From NCBI RefSeq assembly GCF_027887165.1, contig NC_077228.1, forward strand, positions 213,519,635 to 213,583,634: a DNA stretch of 64,000 bases, written 5' to 3'. Position 1 is the first letter of the stretch, and every line of letters starts with the position of its first letter. A program made the position numbers and the translations under genes. The stretch comes from Monodelphis domestica. Taxonomy: Eukaryota; Chordata; Mammalia; Didelphimorphia; Didelphidae. Below the pieces are notes generated by a model that saw only the letters and a list, made by a program, of their open reading frames with translations, did not search any database and was not told the DNA's origin. Below are positions 27,601-36,190 of this stretch, one piece after another.

Positions 27601-30600
27601 CTAAAGGCATTGACAAGCTGACGGAGAAGTCACAGGTGTCTGAAGATGGAACAATGAAATCTTTGGAGCCTGAGTCCGTTCGGGGCCCAGCTGAGAGCAG
27701 CTCCCCTGGAGGGAAGAGTGAGGGAGAGTCCTGGAATGGGGTGAGGTCCCAGCATAAAAGAGCCAGGGCACTGGGGTTGGCAGGAGGGAGTAGTTGGTAG
27801 TCCCCTCTCTGGGGGTGCCCAGAGCCTTGGTTAGAAGGGACACCCTCCTGTGTGGAAATATAATGCCTGGCATCTCAGAATTTGGAATTCCTCCCTTGGT
27901 GGGCTCTCTGCTATCATCTGTCTCCTACTTCCGACTCCTGAGCCCACAGGGCAGTGGAGCTTGTTTAGTGGTTTCTTCCTCCTGAGGTGTGGTTGGAGAA
28001 GCAGAGACTGTTCCCACAGGGTCCAAGGAGGGAGGTTCCCCACCCCAGGACCAACTTTCCTCTTCCTTCCTTTCTGGATAATGGGTTCACACCCTTGGCC
28101 TTCACTCATCCATCTTCTTTATCAGCAGTTGTCCTTTAGCCTTGTCATTCTGTTCTGTGCTCCTCCACCCCAGCCCTAAACCTGTCACAGGGACTAGGCA
28201 GGAGGTGGGGCTTGGAGGTGCCATTGGGACTGGAATGAAACCTTGGGGCAAAGGGAGCTAGGTTAGAGGTCTCCCAGGGTTCATCCCTGTGGCCCTACAT
28301 AGGCATTTTGAATGGCTTGGATTCTGGGGCCATCACTGGGGAAGTAGCTCCTTTCATTTCTGCTTTAGCCCTCACTTCTCTCCTCTTTCCTGTGATGCTC
28401 CAGGAGCCTGGCCAAGCCTGTCGAGAACAGCAACAATCACCCAGTGCTTCAGCTGTCGGGCAGTGGAGCCCAACTCCAGACTGGGTGAGGGCTTGGAGGG
28501 CGGGAGGAGCCCAATGTGCCTAGTTCGAGTGAACTCCGTTTTGTGGGGAATCTGTCTTCAGGGGACGCTGGTCTCCAGTGTCCCTCACATCCTTCTTCTT
28601 CACAAGAACATGCATAGGAAAGCCACATATATGTGCATATGTGTGGATATATATACATACATATCTATAGCTATATATCCCTATATCTGTATCCATCTAT
28701 CAATGGATATATTTAGAGATATATATCTATAGATAGATATAGATATAGGTAAAGATATAGATATATAGATATAGATGTAAATGTAGATATCAGCTAGATG
28801 GCTTGGTTAGTAGAGCATTAGACCTGGAGTCAGGAAGACCTGAATTCAAATCTGGTCTCAGATTTTAAGTAGCTGTGTGACCCTGAGCAAGTCACTTAAC
28901 TCTTGTTTTCCCTAATCCACTGGAAGAAGAAGGAAAAGGCAAACTGCTCCAGGATCCACTGCCAATGACTATACACATGCATACAGCATTTTCAATACAT
29001 ATCATATAGGTAGTAGTATATTATATATGGCACTTTGAAAACCTTCAAGTGCTAGATAAAATACATCTTGGTTGAATCCTCATATATGGTTATTCCTTGG
29101 ACCTCCAGTGTTTTGTAATAAATAGTCAATAAATAAATATCCCTGGTCTAATTGGAGTCAGTTTACCCCAAATCGGCTGCCATGCATCCCTCTGGAGTGA
29201 TTTCCCTGTCTTTGGAATCGGTACCAGAGTGGATACCTGTGCCTGGAGTTAGGACGCTGTATTATTGCTTTCCCAGACCCCTCCCCAGCGGGGCTCTGAT
29301 CTCCTCTCCCTTCCCTCTGGCAGGTCCTCTCCTGGAAGTCCAAGCTGCCACTACAGACCATCATGAGGCTGTTGCAGGTCTTGGTCCCTCAGGTGGAGAA
29401 GATCTGCATTGATAAGTGAGTCTGAGAGGGAGGGCTGGGACCTGGGTGGGACCTGGAGAGGGTGAGATATTTAGGAGGAAATGGCAGGGCAGCCCTTATT
29501 CTCTTTTATAAAAATAATAATAGCTCCTTTTTCTATGCTCTTTAAGATTTAAAAGGCATAACTATGAAATCAACCAGACAAGTTATTATTCTCATTATAG
29601 ATGAGGAAATTGAGGCTGAAACCTGCTATATGCAGCTAGGAAGTGATAATGCTAGGATTCACACACAGCTCTCTTAATTCCAAATCTAGTATCTCCCCCC
29701 CCCACTTTCTTCAGCTTTGTTTTTAAATTTTTTTCTTTATTTTATTCCAGTGACAAATCTCCACATAAGTTTTCCAAGGTTACAAGGATTCATGTTGTCT
29801 TTCTCACCCCCCACCCCCCAGTTGACAAGCAGTTCCACTGGGTTATAGATGTATTATCATCTAGTATCTTTCTGACATCCCTTACTTCCTCTATATTGTC
29901 TCCAGTTCCCCAACCTTTCCCCAAGAGACAGGCCGAGAGTGATTCCTGAGCCCTTCACTCTTTTCCTTTTCTCTGCAGGGGCCTGACAGATGAATCCGAA
30001 ATTCTCAAGTTTCTCCAGCACGGCACATTGGTGGGATTGCTTCCTGTGCCTCATCCTATCCTCATCCGTAAATACCAGGCCAACTCGGGCACTGCCATGT
30101 GGTTCCGCACCTACATGTGGGGTGTTATCTATCTAAGGTAAAGATGCATGATGGGAACTGGGGAACAGAGAGTCTTTAGCTACTGACTCCAGAGTAATGA
30201 GTGAAGCTCACTGGCATGCTATTTAGTCTCCAAAGGAATAGGGGATCTCCTAGCTGTAAGCTCCTGCCATGTCAGATAGGATTGGCTCAGGCTTTAGGGA
30301 TGCTTACCTTGGGGTCCTTCCACTAAGAGAAATTAAGTGGGAAAAATTACATTTTTATTTTCATTAACCTCTAATTGGAATGGAGCATTTCCTTCATTTA
30401 TGTTGCTGGGGATTTTAAAAACACATTATTTGGAGAAGAGATCCATAGATTTCACCAGGGCTCCATAAAGAAGGACAGGGCTTTTTTCTTTTGTGGGCTC
30501 ATATTTCAGTCACTGGGAATTTTTCTGGTCCTGAATCCCATTGACTATAGTGAAGATGAATTTGTTAGTGGGTCCACAAGGGTGCTTTAGTATATGGATT

Positions 30601-30808
30601 CAGTTGGATGTGGGCCCATTGCTCAGAGGAGAAAGTGAGGATGGAGAGGGTTTGGGTTCCAGCATTCCCTAATTCTTCCCTTACCCCTCACTTGAATTCA
30701 CCCAGCATCCTTGGGGGCCTGGCCCCCATCCCTCCTCCTCATAGGAACGTGGATCCACCAGTCTGGTATGACACCGATGTGAAGCTTTTTGAGATCCAGC
30801 GGGTGTGA
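1751..30808 (+). CDS. HID1: HID1, Golgi-associated dense-core vesicle factor (19 coding exons)
   Basis: Spliced frame of 2388 nt gives 795 aa; human HID1 is about 788 aa. Exons: 1751-1816, 9531-9680, 11286-11456, 15143-15253, 15906-16012, 17951-18067, 22338-22560, 23008-23064, 23861-24001, 24476-24566, 24766-24917, 25080-25158, 25732-25896, 26316-26543, 27607-27740, 28404-28484, 29324-29415, 29979-30137, 30745-30808. All junctions are GT/AG and phases agree throughout. The ATG has a strong context (G at -3, G at +4). The N terminus MGTADSKLN fits an N-myristoylation site (Gly2, Ser6), as known for HID1. Exons match recalled human protein nearly word for word, e.g. FEDPDWRGFF, GERNFGVRLNKPYS and the C-terminal DVKLFEIQRV. 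The linker encoded by exons 14-16 (RRRRTPEALS to GQWSPTPDW) is low-complexity and diverges most. HID1 is a peripheral Golgi protein acting in dense-core vesicle biogenesis and trans-Golgi sorting. It is convergent with OTOP3. Confidence 0.96.
2960..3095 (+). repeat. MIR/THER1-type core-SINE tail
   Basis: The order 'ctcggattc...tctgtaaaatgagag...tccagctttagctctatgatc' is the 3' half of a MIR-type SINE, in HID1 intron 1. Confidence 0.5.
4674..4715 (+). repeat. (AGAGAT/AGAGGT)n microsatellite
   Basis: About seven hexamer units of AGAGAT/AGAGGT type in HID1 intron 1. Confidence 0.8.
4720..4905 (-). repeat. MIR/THER1-type core-SINE
   Basis: Antisense core ('cattttacaaatgtggaaactgag', 'acagatagtaagtggcagagctgg') and reversed head with a 'gtaccacc' end. 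HID1 intron 1. Confidence 0.6.
5063..5310 (+). repeat. MAR1-like tRNA-derived SINE
   Basis: Full-length copy: head 'gggtagctagatggtgcaat', B-box-like segment, core, then the tail 'gagctagagaagggaatggcaaaccattcc'. This head/tail pairing is characteristic of the marsupial MAR1 family as I recall it. Confidence 0.75.
5600..5770 (+). repeat. L2-type LINE fragment
   Basis: The words 'ttctctattgcctactgaat aaagt' and 'gcctgacatttaaagaccca' match a common L2 segment. Diverged. Confidence 0.45.
5990..6100 (+). repeat. MAR1-like SINE tail fragment
   Basis: Contains 'ggagaaggaaatggcaaaat' and 'tgccaagaaaaccctaaat', the 3' tail of the MAR1-like SINE without its head. Confidence 0.55.
6120..6785 (+). 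repeat. L2-type LINE fragment (internal)
   Basis: Long diverged stretch with 'gtttggggcatgttgagtttgagg' and 'caggccctggagatagaaattt', an order I recall from LINE-2. No coding potential survives. HID1 intron 1. Confidence 0.5.
6786..7045 (-). repeat. L1 3' UTR fragment, antisense
   Basis: On the - strand it reads through 'ctgacagaatctgaatgcagg' and 'ttgaagcat', matching the marsupial L1 3' end as I recall it. Confidence 0.5.
7149..7353 (+). repeat. WSINE1/SINE1_MD-like tRNA-derived SINE with target duplication
   Basis: Head 'gggggcagctgggtgactca', B-box-like 'gattcaaatcc', tail 'gattctaagatggaaggtaa' and A-run. Flanks share a near-perfect duplication of 'aaagctctacttagg' (about 7134-7148 and 7355-7369), so both ends are intact. 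Confidence 0.85.
7733..7860 (+). repeat. L2-type LINE fragment
   Basis: 'gtcaatcaacaggttttgat', 'gttaggcactgtccaaggta' and 'gggatacaaaaac' follow the LINE-2 order. Confidence 0.55.
7898..8152 (-). repeat. MAR1-like SINE
   Basis: Antisense tail 'ggggttttcttggcaaagat', core and antisense head 'ctatccactgtaccacctag' in order; near full length. Confidence 0.75.
8153..8735 (+). repeat. L2-type LINE fragment
   Basis: Begins 'tttattaagtacttattatg tgccaggcat' and continues through 'gcccagtttggctggagtat', both LINE-2 hallmarks. Diverged, noncoding, HID1 intron 1. Confidence 0.6.
8848..9060 (-). repeat. WSINE1/SINE1_MD-like SINE
   Basis: Antisense copy from 'taaacccttatcttt' to 'ccacctagctgcccc', full length. 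Confidence 0.75.
9696..9720 (+). repeat. (GGT)n microsatellite beside the HID1 exon 2 donor
   Basis: About seven GGT units begin about 15 nt after the donor GTAAGG at 9681. Confidence 0.85.
9975..10152 (-). repeat. WSINE1/SINE1_MD-like SINE
   Basis: Antisense, from 'aaacccttaccttc' to 'gagccacctggctgctcc'. HID1 intron 2. Confidence 0.75.
11060..11190 (+). repeat. L2-type LINE fragment
   Basis: 'aatatttattaagcctttac', 'agatactattctagatgctg' and 'gtcctcaaggagtttacatt' in L2 order, ending about 100 bp before HID1 exon 3. Confidence 0.6.
11590..11875 (+). repeat. MIR-type core-SINE
   Basis: 'gaactgaacttggaatcagg', 'ctcatctgtaaaatggggaa' and 'aaatgctttgtaaacctta' follow MIR/MON1 order. Confidence 0.6.
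11916..12135 (+). repeat. MAR1-like SINE
   Basis: 'gggcagttagatggcacagt' head, and tail 'gagctggagaaggaaaagac' through 'ggacacaactgaaaaatgac'. Confidence 0.75.
12185..12345 (-). repeat. THER1/MIR-type core-SINE
   Basis: Antisense core 'cctcattttacagctgaaga' with the following reversed head. Confidence 0.5.
12688..12875 (-). repeat. WSINE1/SINE1_MD-like SINE
   Basis: Antisense, from 'aaaatcttaccttccatctt' to 'aatctactgagctacttc'. Confidence 0.7.
13478..13700 (-). repeat. MAR1-like SINE
   Basis: Antisense tail 'gtggttttcttggcaaagat' to head 'ctatccactatgccatctaa'. Confidence 0.75.
13702..13925 (-). repeat. THER1-type core-SINE
   Basis: 'ttatctcatgtaatcctcac', 'ccccattttacagatgagga' and a reversed head, abutting the preceding SINE. 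Confidence 0.6.
14013..14089 (+). repeat. L2-type LINE, left piece (split by MITE)
   Basis: 'atatattaagcacctacatt gtgtcaggca' runs to 'gctaagcaatggggg' and is then interrupted by a hAT-type element; the L2 resumes at about 14539. Confidence 0.65.
14090..14538 (-). mobile_element. Nonautonomous hAT-type DNA transposon (MITE), copy 1
   Basis: Starts CAGTGACAGCAAACC and ends GGTTCACTATCACTG, imperfect inverted repeats of hAT type. About 450 bp, no transposase. The same element lies in the opposite orientation at 56311-56775; shared words include 'gaagtgtagagagggggaga'-like and 'gagaggggcaggaatgtgaa'-like segments. It sits inside an L2. I believe it belongs to the hAT-Charlie group, but I cannot name the family securely. 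Confidence 0.7.
14539..14660 (+). repeat. L2-type LINE, right piece
   Basis: 'gtacaaaaagaggtaaaaga cagtccttgcc' and 'gtttacaatctaatggggga' continue the L2 from the left piece. Confidence 0.6.
14660..14950. repeat. AT-rich low-complexity tract
   Basis: Almost pure A/T for about 290 bp, about 190 bp before HID1 exon 4. No phased unit could be defined. Confidence 0.8.
15712..15770 (+). repeat. (GA)n/(GGGA)n purine microsatellite
   Basis: GAGAGGGAGGGAGA followed by AGAGAG, in HID1 intron 4 about 135 bp before exon 5. Confidence 0.8.
16155..16440 (+). repeat. L1 3' UTR fragment containing a (GT)n array
   Basis: 'gggatatgattggggttttg', 'gatacatgtataacccagcg' and 'aatcatgtaactatggaaaa' match the other L1 tails here. 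A (GT)22-type array at about 16344-16388 replaces the G-rich part of the tail. Confidence 0.65.
16556..16760 (+). repeat. WSINE1/SINE1_MD-like SINE
   Basis: 'ctcagtggatagagaaccag' head and 'ttgattctgacaaaaggtaa' tail, HID1 intron 5. Confidence 0.7.
17168..17312 (+). repeat. L2-type LINE fragment
   Basis: 'caatgaacatttattgagcc', 'gtgccaaaccctgaag' and 'gagctcacaatctaatggct' in L2 order. Confidence 0.6.
17371..17575 (+). repeat. WSINE1/SINE1_MD-like SINE
   Basis: 'ggggcagctaggtggcttag' to 'gattctaagacagaaggtaa' plus A-run; full length. Confidence 0.85.
18597..18641 (+). repeat. (GT)n microsatellite
   Basis: About 22 GT units in HID1 intron 6. Confidence 0.95.
18645..19095. other. Unassigned intronic sequence, HID1 intron 6
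   Basis: AT-rich; I recognise no repeat family, no exon-like frame and no conserved motif. Confidence 0.4.
19098..19325 (+). repeat. L2-type LINE fragment
   Basis: 'catttagtgcctgcaatgtt', 'catggagttcataatctaat' and 'gataaattggaaataatcaa' in L2 order. Confidence 0.55.
19490..19765 (-). repeat. L1 3' end fragment, antisense
   Basis: 'ataattgtataaatttttct', 'ggttctgcttactttgcttt' and 'accatttcatcatttcttat' are the antisense of the marsupial L1 ORF2/3' UTR junction as I recall it. Confidence 0.55.
20096..20340 (-). repeat. MAR1-like SINE
   Basis: Antisense: 'ttgttcagttgtgtccaagt', 'ggggttttgttggcaaagat', core, 'ctatccactgtaccacccag'. Full length. Confidence 0.8.
20847..21090 (+). repeat. MAR1-like SINE
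   Basis: 'agggcagccagacagttcag' head through 'gagttggatacaactaaaaa' tail; full length. Confidence 0.8.
21468..21645 (+). repeat. WSINE1/SINE1_MD-like SINE
   Basis: 'ggggcagctgggcagcccag' head to 'ccaaaatagaagataagaat' and an A-run. Confidence 0.8.
21650..21868 (-). repeat. MAR1-like SINE
   Basis: 'gttgtgtctgactcttcgtg' to 'ctataccacttaatggctcc', directly after the forward SINE. Confidence 0.8.
21875..22045 (+). repeat. MIR-type core-SINE
   Basis: 'gagtgttggatgatctgact', 'ggccttagtttcctcatcta' and 'gggatgagatgagtcctaag' follow MIR order. Confidence 0.6.
24040..24372 (+). repeat. Degenerate ~35-45 bp minisatellite, HID1 intron 9
   Basis: About nine irregular units share the frame 'GGTCTCCTGGGTCCACTCAA' followed by a GATGG/AAATGG-rich spacer (for example from 24076, 24115, 24149, 24187, 24218, 24253 and 24294). 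It begins about 40 nt after the exon 9 donor and ends about 100 nt before exon 10, filling most of the intron. Confidence 0.65.
25450..25660 (-). repeat. WSINE1/SINE1_MD-like SINE
   Basis: Antisense, T-run then 'taaacccttactttccgtct' to 'ctctcagctgcccctg'; well preserved, HID1 intron 12, about 70 bp before exon 13. Confidence 0.85.
26655..26815 (-). repeat. THER1/MIR-type core-SINE
   Basis: 'tgctaaagctagaaggaaat', 'gggacttgtctgaggtcaaa cagctagg' and a decayed head. Confidence 0.5.
26845..27095. mobile_element. Ancient mammalian hAT-like MITE fragment
   Basis: 'gaggttcatggggaaaatcc atggatagat', 'tctttatttttgctaaac' and 'ggttaagaactcctggg' match a family widespread in mammals whose termini read CAGGGTTCTTAACC. 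Name not recalled with certainty; HID1 intron 14. Confidence 0.5.
28635..28787 (+). repeat. (TATAGA)n/(TATC)n microsatellite
   Basis: Interrupted TATAGATA/ATATCTAT units in HID1 intron 16, ending at a SINE head. Confidence 0.85.
28788..28975 (+). repeat. MAR1-like SINE
   Basis: 'cagctagatggcttggttag' head and tail 'aaggaaaaggcaaactgctc'. Confidence 0.75.
29515..29690 (-). repeat. THER1-type core-SINE
   Basis: 'aataatagctcctttttcta', 'ctcattatagatgaggaaat' and 'agctaggaagtgataat'. Confidence 0.55.
29738..29890 (-). repeat. L1 3' UTR fragment, antisense
   Basis: Its reverse complement contains 'acatctataacccagtggaa ctgctt' and 'acatgaatccttgtaacctt', the same tail words as the + strand L1 copies here. 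Confidence 0.6.
30290..30480. mobile_element. Ancient mammalian hAT-like MITE fragment
   Basis: 'tttattttcattaacctcta' and 'gagatccatagatttcacca' match the same old family as 26845-27095; HID1 intron 18. Confidence 0.5.
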
Positions 30809-31905
30809 GCGGAAGAGAATGAAGAAGAGGAGAGTAGGGAAGGGGTTCAAAGGGCTGGGTGCCAGGGTGATCTCTGGGCCCTTCCCCCCTTCCTGGTTCT
30901 GATGACTCTTCCTTCTGACTACCATTTCAAGATTTATTATCACTTTGACCTGGGGAAGGAGGGCAGGGGGGTGGTCAGGGTTAACTTCCCCAAGGGTTCT
31001 GCCCAGGGATGGGGGAAAATCACTTGTGGGGAACCAGCTGTGCCCTTTCTCCATGCCCTTTCTCATGAAGTCCTCCTGCTTCTGGTGGTAGTCACAGAGG
31101 ACAACAAAGGTTGGAGAGCAGAAGGGAAGCTCCCTGTTGGGAGTTACCTCCTGATGTCCCGGGGCCAAACTTCCACCTAATCAATTACTTCCCTACCATT
31201 TCAAGTCTGTATGTCCTGGCTCCCCCTCTTCTTTGATCACAGCTTCCAGGGCCTCCCTGTAAGTGTCTCAGAGAGGGTTCTGCACCTCAGCTTTAGGCTG
31301 GGGTCCCCCACTATCTGGGTAGTGGTGGGGAAGTTGAGGTGTGAGTGCTGGGATGCCCTCTACCTTTCACTACAAAACATTACACTCTCCATACCCAACA
31401 TGCCACTGAGGCTGAGCAGCTCATAGGAGGGATTGGACCCTGGGAGCTTCTTCGGGTCTTTTGGGGGGAAGAGGGGACTAACAATTCCAACCAAGAGTTT
31501 GAGTCCAATTTGGGACGTGTCCCAGATGAACAACGAATCCCCACATTCACATTTTCACATGTGTACAAAGCCTGAGAATCTCTTTTTCATAGACCATTTC
31601 CCAGAAAGGAATAGTCAGGGGGAGCAGCCCCTCCACCATTCTAATTATAGCTTTATCCTGAAGGCAAAGAAATTGCTTTCTCCCATCTTGAGTGAGTGGA
31701 GGGGACTGAGGGGGAAGATAGTCCAAGATCCCCTCCCCTGCTTCCCCACAGCTGTCCCACTGGCTCCCCTGAAACCCCCACTCCCCTGCTCTGTCCTGCA
31801 GGGTTTCCCCATCCCTCTCTGCCTTTGTCAGTACAATCTTCATTTTCAAGCACTACAGATGCTACTTCAATCTGCTACGTTACACATTAAAATCTCCCCT
31901 TTCCT
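30809..31905 (+). other. HID1: HID1 3' UTR (inferred)
   Basis: About 1.1 kb of repeat-free sequence follows the HID1 stop and ends just after the poly(A) signal below. The several open frames here are chance frames in a GC-balanced UTR. Confidence 0.6.
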
Positions 31906-31926
31906 GGCTGTGTGTGTGTGTGTGTG
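31886..31926 (+). terminator. HID1: HID1 polyadenylation signal and GT-rich element
   Basis: ATTAAA at 31886-31891 is followed about 18 nt later by a (TG)n run at 31909-31926, the classic spacing of hexamer and GU-rich downstream element. An AATAAA at 34151 is an alternative distal candidate. Confidence 0.6.
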
Positions 31927-32309
31927 GAATGAGGGTGCAGGGGCCTGGGTTGGGGGGGTGTCTCCCTTGAATCAGGGCGTGGGTCCATGTTAAAAAGTTT
32001 AAGATGTTGTCACCATCTTTCTATGCCATAAGGAACCCTAGAAGGCAATGAAGGGTTTGCTTACGTATTATGTGTTGCTGCGGAGCCTGGGTGGGGTGGT
32101 AGTAGAAGCTTCCCTGTTTCTGCTACCTTTGGGGTGAGAGGGAGAGCCATTCCCTGAGACTTTGGACCCTCCCTAAGTGGCCTGCCCTTCAAGGAGAAAC
32201 TTCATGCATACAGAGTAGTAGAGGAACTGGGTTCCAATCCCAGGCCAGCTATCTGTGTGACCTTGGTATCTTAATTTATTTGCGTGTTTTTTTTTCAACC
32301 CATAAAATG

Positions 32310-32567
32310 AATGTTGCTGTTTAGTCATTTCAAGTGTGTCTCACCCTTCATGATCCCATTTAGGATTTTCTCAGCAATGATACTGGAATGGATTGTCATT
32401 TCCTTTTCCAGTACATTTTACAGATGAGGAAACTGAGGCAAAGAGGGTGAAGTGACTTGACCAGGGTCACACAGCTAGAAAGTATCTGAGGCCAGATTTG
32501 AACTTGGGGAAACTGAGTCTTCCTGACTCCAGGACCAGCACTTTATTTGTGGTACTACCTAGCTGCC
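32310..32567 (-). repeat. MAR1-like SINE
   Basis: 'tgttgctgtttagtcatttc' to 'gtactacctagctgcc', full length, in the HID1-OTOP3 gap. Confidence 0.8.
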
Positions 32568-32704
32568 TAAAACGAATCTTATGCTAAATTACCATAGATC
32601 CCTTTTAATTCTAAATTCAGTCATTTCACTTAAATAGGATGTGCCCACCTGGCTTCGAGTGACCATTTCACTGAGTGGGGGTACCAGGAAAAGTCCTCCC
32701 AGCT

Positions 32705-32905
32705 TTTTTAAACCCTTTTCTTCTGTCTTAGAATTAACACTAAGTATTTGTTCCAAGGCAGAAGAATGGAAAGGGCTAGACAATAGGGACTAAGTGACTT
32801 ACCCAGAGTCACCCAGCTAGGAAGTGTTTGAATCCAAATTTGAACTCAGGTCTTCCCATCTCCAGGCCTGGCTCTCTATGCATACTGTGCTATCCAGCAA
32901 TCCAA
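32705..32905 (-). repeat. WSINE1/SINE1_MD-like SINE
   Basis: 'taaacccttttcttctgtct' to 'tactgtgctatccagcaatc'. Confidence 0.75.
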
Positions 32906-33036
32906 AAAGATAGAATTTGATTCCAGGTCCTCTGACACTAGAAGCAGTCTTCTTTCTCCTGTATTCCAATGCTAATCAAAGAAAATGTCTCCAGCATCCA
33001 GTATTCTAAGACAGCCAGATTAGTTCTGCTTAGTTG

Positions 33037-33241
33037 TTTTTTTTTTTAAACCTTACCTTCCATCTTAGAATCAATACTGTGTATTGATTCCAAGGCAGAA
33101 GAACGGTAAAGGCTAGGCAATGGGGGTGAAGTGACTTGCCCAGGGTCACACAGCTGGGAAGTGTCTGAGGCCAGATTTGAACCCAGGACCTCCCATCTTT
33201 AGGCCTGGTTCTCAATCCACTGAGCTACCCAGCTGCCCCCC
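33037..33241 (-). repeat. WSINE1/SINE1_MD-like SINE
   Basis: T-run then 'aaaccttaccttccatctta' to 'gagctacccagctgcccccc'; very well preserved. Confidence 0.85.
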
Positions 33242-33573
33242 TCCTTAGCTTTTAAGAGTGGGAAACCCTGAGTGGAGAAGAATCCCAGCCACAGGTCCCA
33301 GGTATTGACTCCCAATCCCAATGACTCTTTCCATCATCTAATGCTAGCTCATGCCAGTCAGCATTAACCTTTCAGTCCCTATCCCAGGACCTATAAGGAT
33401 GTGCTGGAGACCTGGCTATTGGGATAAGCACAATGTTCTCCCACAGTGATTCACCCTAAGCCCAACCTGAGTTTGATATTGGGGCTTAGACTAGATGAAG
33501 ATGAAGACAGGCAGGAAGGGAGGGAATTTTCAGCCTTTAAAAGCAATCTGGGTGTGTGTGTCTGTGTGCAGCT

Positions 33574-33802
33574 GGATGGCTTGGTGGCTTGATGAATGGA
33601 AAGCCAGACCTGGAGACAGGAGGATCCTGGGTTCAAATCTAATCTCAGCTCAAATCTTCCTAGCTAGGAGACCCTGGGCAAGTCACTTAACCCCCATAGT
33701 CTAGCCCTTACGTCTCTTCTGCCTTGGACCCATTAATTAGTATCAATTCTAAGATGGAAAGGTAAGGGTTTATTAATTTTTTTAATTAAAAAAAAGAAAA
33801 GA
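33574..33802 (+). repeat. WSINE1/SINE1_MD-like SINE
   Basis: 'gctggatggcttggtggctt' head to 'attctaagatggaaaggtaa' and A-run. Confidence 0.8.
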
Positions 33803-34826
33803 AAAGCAACTTGACCTCTTCATGACTTAGTGGAGCGTCCAGGGCTTGGACGGAGGGCACAGCCCCATCATATACACCCTGCTGCCTGACCCTCTCCAAA
33901 GAGAAGAGCTGCTCCCCACTTACCTTGGTGTGGGAGTAACTGGCTCCCCCCAGGCAGCTTCCTTCTTAGCCTGGCTGTTTCCCTCTACACCTAAGCATTC
34001 ATTCTTTTCTATACCTGTGGATAAAACTAGGGCAAAAAATATTCTCTGGGTGCCCCCTTCCTGCTGCCTAGTCCCAGTGAAGGAGAGTGGGAGCCCTTCC
34101 TCCATTCCCAAGTCTGAGCGAGTGACTGTTTTGCTCCTGGGAACAAATACAATAAAAGTAAAATATAATCGATCAAACAAACAGGTTTTATGACAGCCGG
34201 AGAGAGGAGTTCACCATAGCCTGGCAGCTAATTAATGCGCTTGTTAGATGACAGGGTGTGTGAGTAGGGCTTGGAGGGGGAGGGGGAATGGTGACCGGGT
34301 GGAGTGACTGGAAGTAGATAGGTTTGTTGGCACTTAGTTTAGGGAGATGACTGGACAGCGGTTGGACAGACAGGCCTTGAGGCGGTCACAGCCCACTCTG
34401 CCCTCTCCTCCACCTCTCATTCAGATTCCTGGCTCAGGTTCCCCACACTGGCTCGCCCTGGGCACAGCCAGGACTGGACTGCCATCTATGCCCTTTGGGG
34501 ACCTCCAGTGATTTCAATACAAAACATAAACCGGGGTTGCCCCTCCCCCTGGCACCCTAGCTGGCATCTGGGGTCCTCTTTGACTCTGGAGAAGACAATA
34601 AAGCATCCCACTGCAACCATCAACCCAGAGCTTTTGAGGGAAGCGTTGAGGGATCGACCCTGATCTCTGCCTCTGCTCAAATGGAGGGATGCTGGGATCT
34701 CTTGGCTGGGGACAGGGCAGAGGCAAGGGGCAGGAGTCTTCCGCAAGCCCCTGGAAAGGTGTGGCTTGGGATCAAAGTGGAGGAAAGAATCCGGAGCAGT
34801 GCCAGGGCTGACCGGGCTCCCTCCAA
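33803..34826. other. Intergenic/3' UTR of OTOP3, no gene recognised
   Basis: Unique sequence without a convincing exon. Its left part may be distal HID1 3' UTR (AATAAA at 34151 and 34597) and its right part must include the OTOP3 3' UTR, but I cannot place the OTOP3 poly(A) site. Confidence 0.4.
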
Positions 34827-36130
34827 TCAGGCTCCCAGGTAGACTTCCACCAGTCCCCCAACAGAGTGCATGCGGTAGAAGACCCCCAGAGGCAGGCCAA
34901 AGTTGACAATAGTGAACCAGGTCCTGTAGCCATAGAAGCTTTTCTCCAGTCCATTCTCAAACTCAGGGTGTGTGCCAAATGCAGGCATCATCCACATCTG
35001 GGGGAGGGGAGGATAAGTGACTGGCCGAGAAGGGCCCTTTTCCCTCCCACCAGCTCCTTGGCACAGTTGAGACAATCCCTCCACCACATTCCATTTAGCT
35101 CCTTATCCTTGACCCAGTACTTCCCACCTTGGCCAAGTGGCCCATCAGCCCCATCCCAGAGCCCATTAACTACCCACCGTGATGTTGCAGATGATAAGGA
35201 AGATGGAAATTTCCTTCAGAACCCGCCGCTTCCAGTTGAGGTGGCTGTAACTGTGGATATAGGCAAGGGACGCCCTACGCAGGCCCTGACCCAGCTCCAA
35301 CATGGATCCCCGGCGAAGACCTGGTGGACACTCCTCCTTCTCCAGGCTGTCATGGTGGGACTGGATGGATCCTTCCCAGAGTGGCTGTCGGTGCAGGCCC
35401 TCAATGATGAAGAGGTTTTGGGCAATGTGCTGAATGATGATGAGGACTGAATAGGCCAGGATAAGGCTGTTGAGCTGTTTTTGGGGATCCGTGGCCACAA
35501 TGGCCACAATGGAAAAATAGGAGATACCGATCTGGCCCAAGGCAGCACCCATCAGAAGTACCACATCAAGGCTTCGAGTGGGGTTCTTGACTGTGTCCAT
35601 TTCTCGCTCTTCCAGTCCATGCATGATGGTGCCCATCAGGCACGCCAGAGTCATGACAGGCAGGACAGTCACATAAAAAGCATAGTAAAGAGTGAAATAT
35701 TGCTGACCAATGGAGGGGCCACTGGCCTGGATCTGGAAGAGGACAAAGATGCAGACCCCTGCCACTAGAGCCAGGAAACCCAACAAAGGGCCAAAGATGG
35801 CACCATGGAGGTGGAATTTGGGCCGGTGAGGTCCAGGTAAGTGAGGAGACAGATGTCGGCCCACATTCTTCCACATGACGTAGAGAATGGCACAGCAGAT
35901 GAGGCTGTACTCAGTGCTGAAGGGATAAAGCATCAAGTATCCCTTCTGAAAGACCTCACATATAGTTGTGTTGAGGCAAAGACAAGTGTTGGTCTCATTG
36001 CCTAGGGAAGGGAGAAGAGAATGTTACATGAGGCTGTTAGGAGAGGGAAGGAAGATAATATATATTATCTTCCTTCCATATACATATATATAATCTTCCT
36101 TCATATATATATATGTATATATATATATAT

Positions 36131-36190
<60 letters not shown>

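Noticed and set aside
35216-35874. Other-frame open frames across the large OTOP3 exon
   Set aside because: Shadow frames of the true coding exon.
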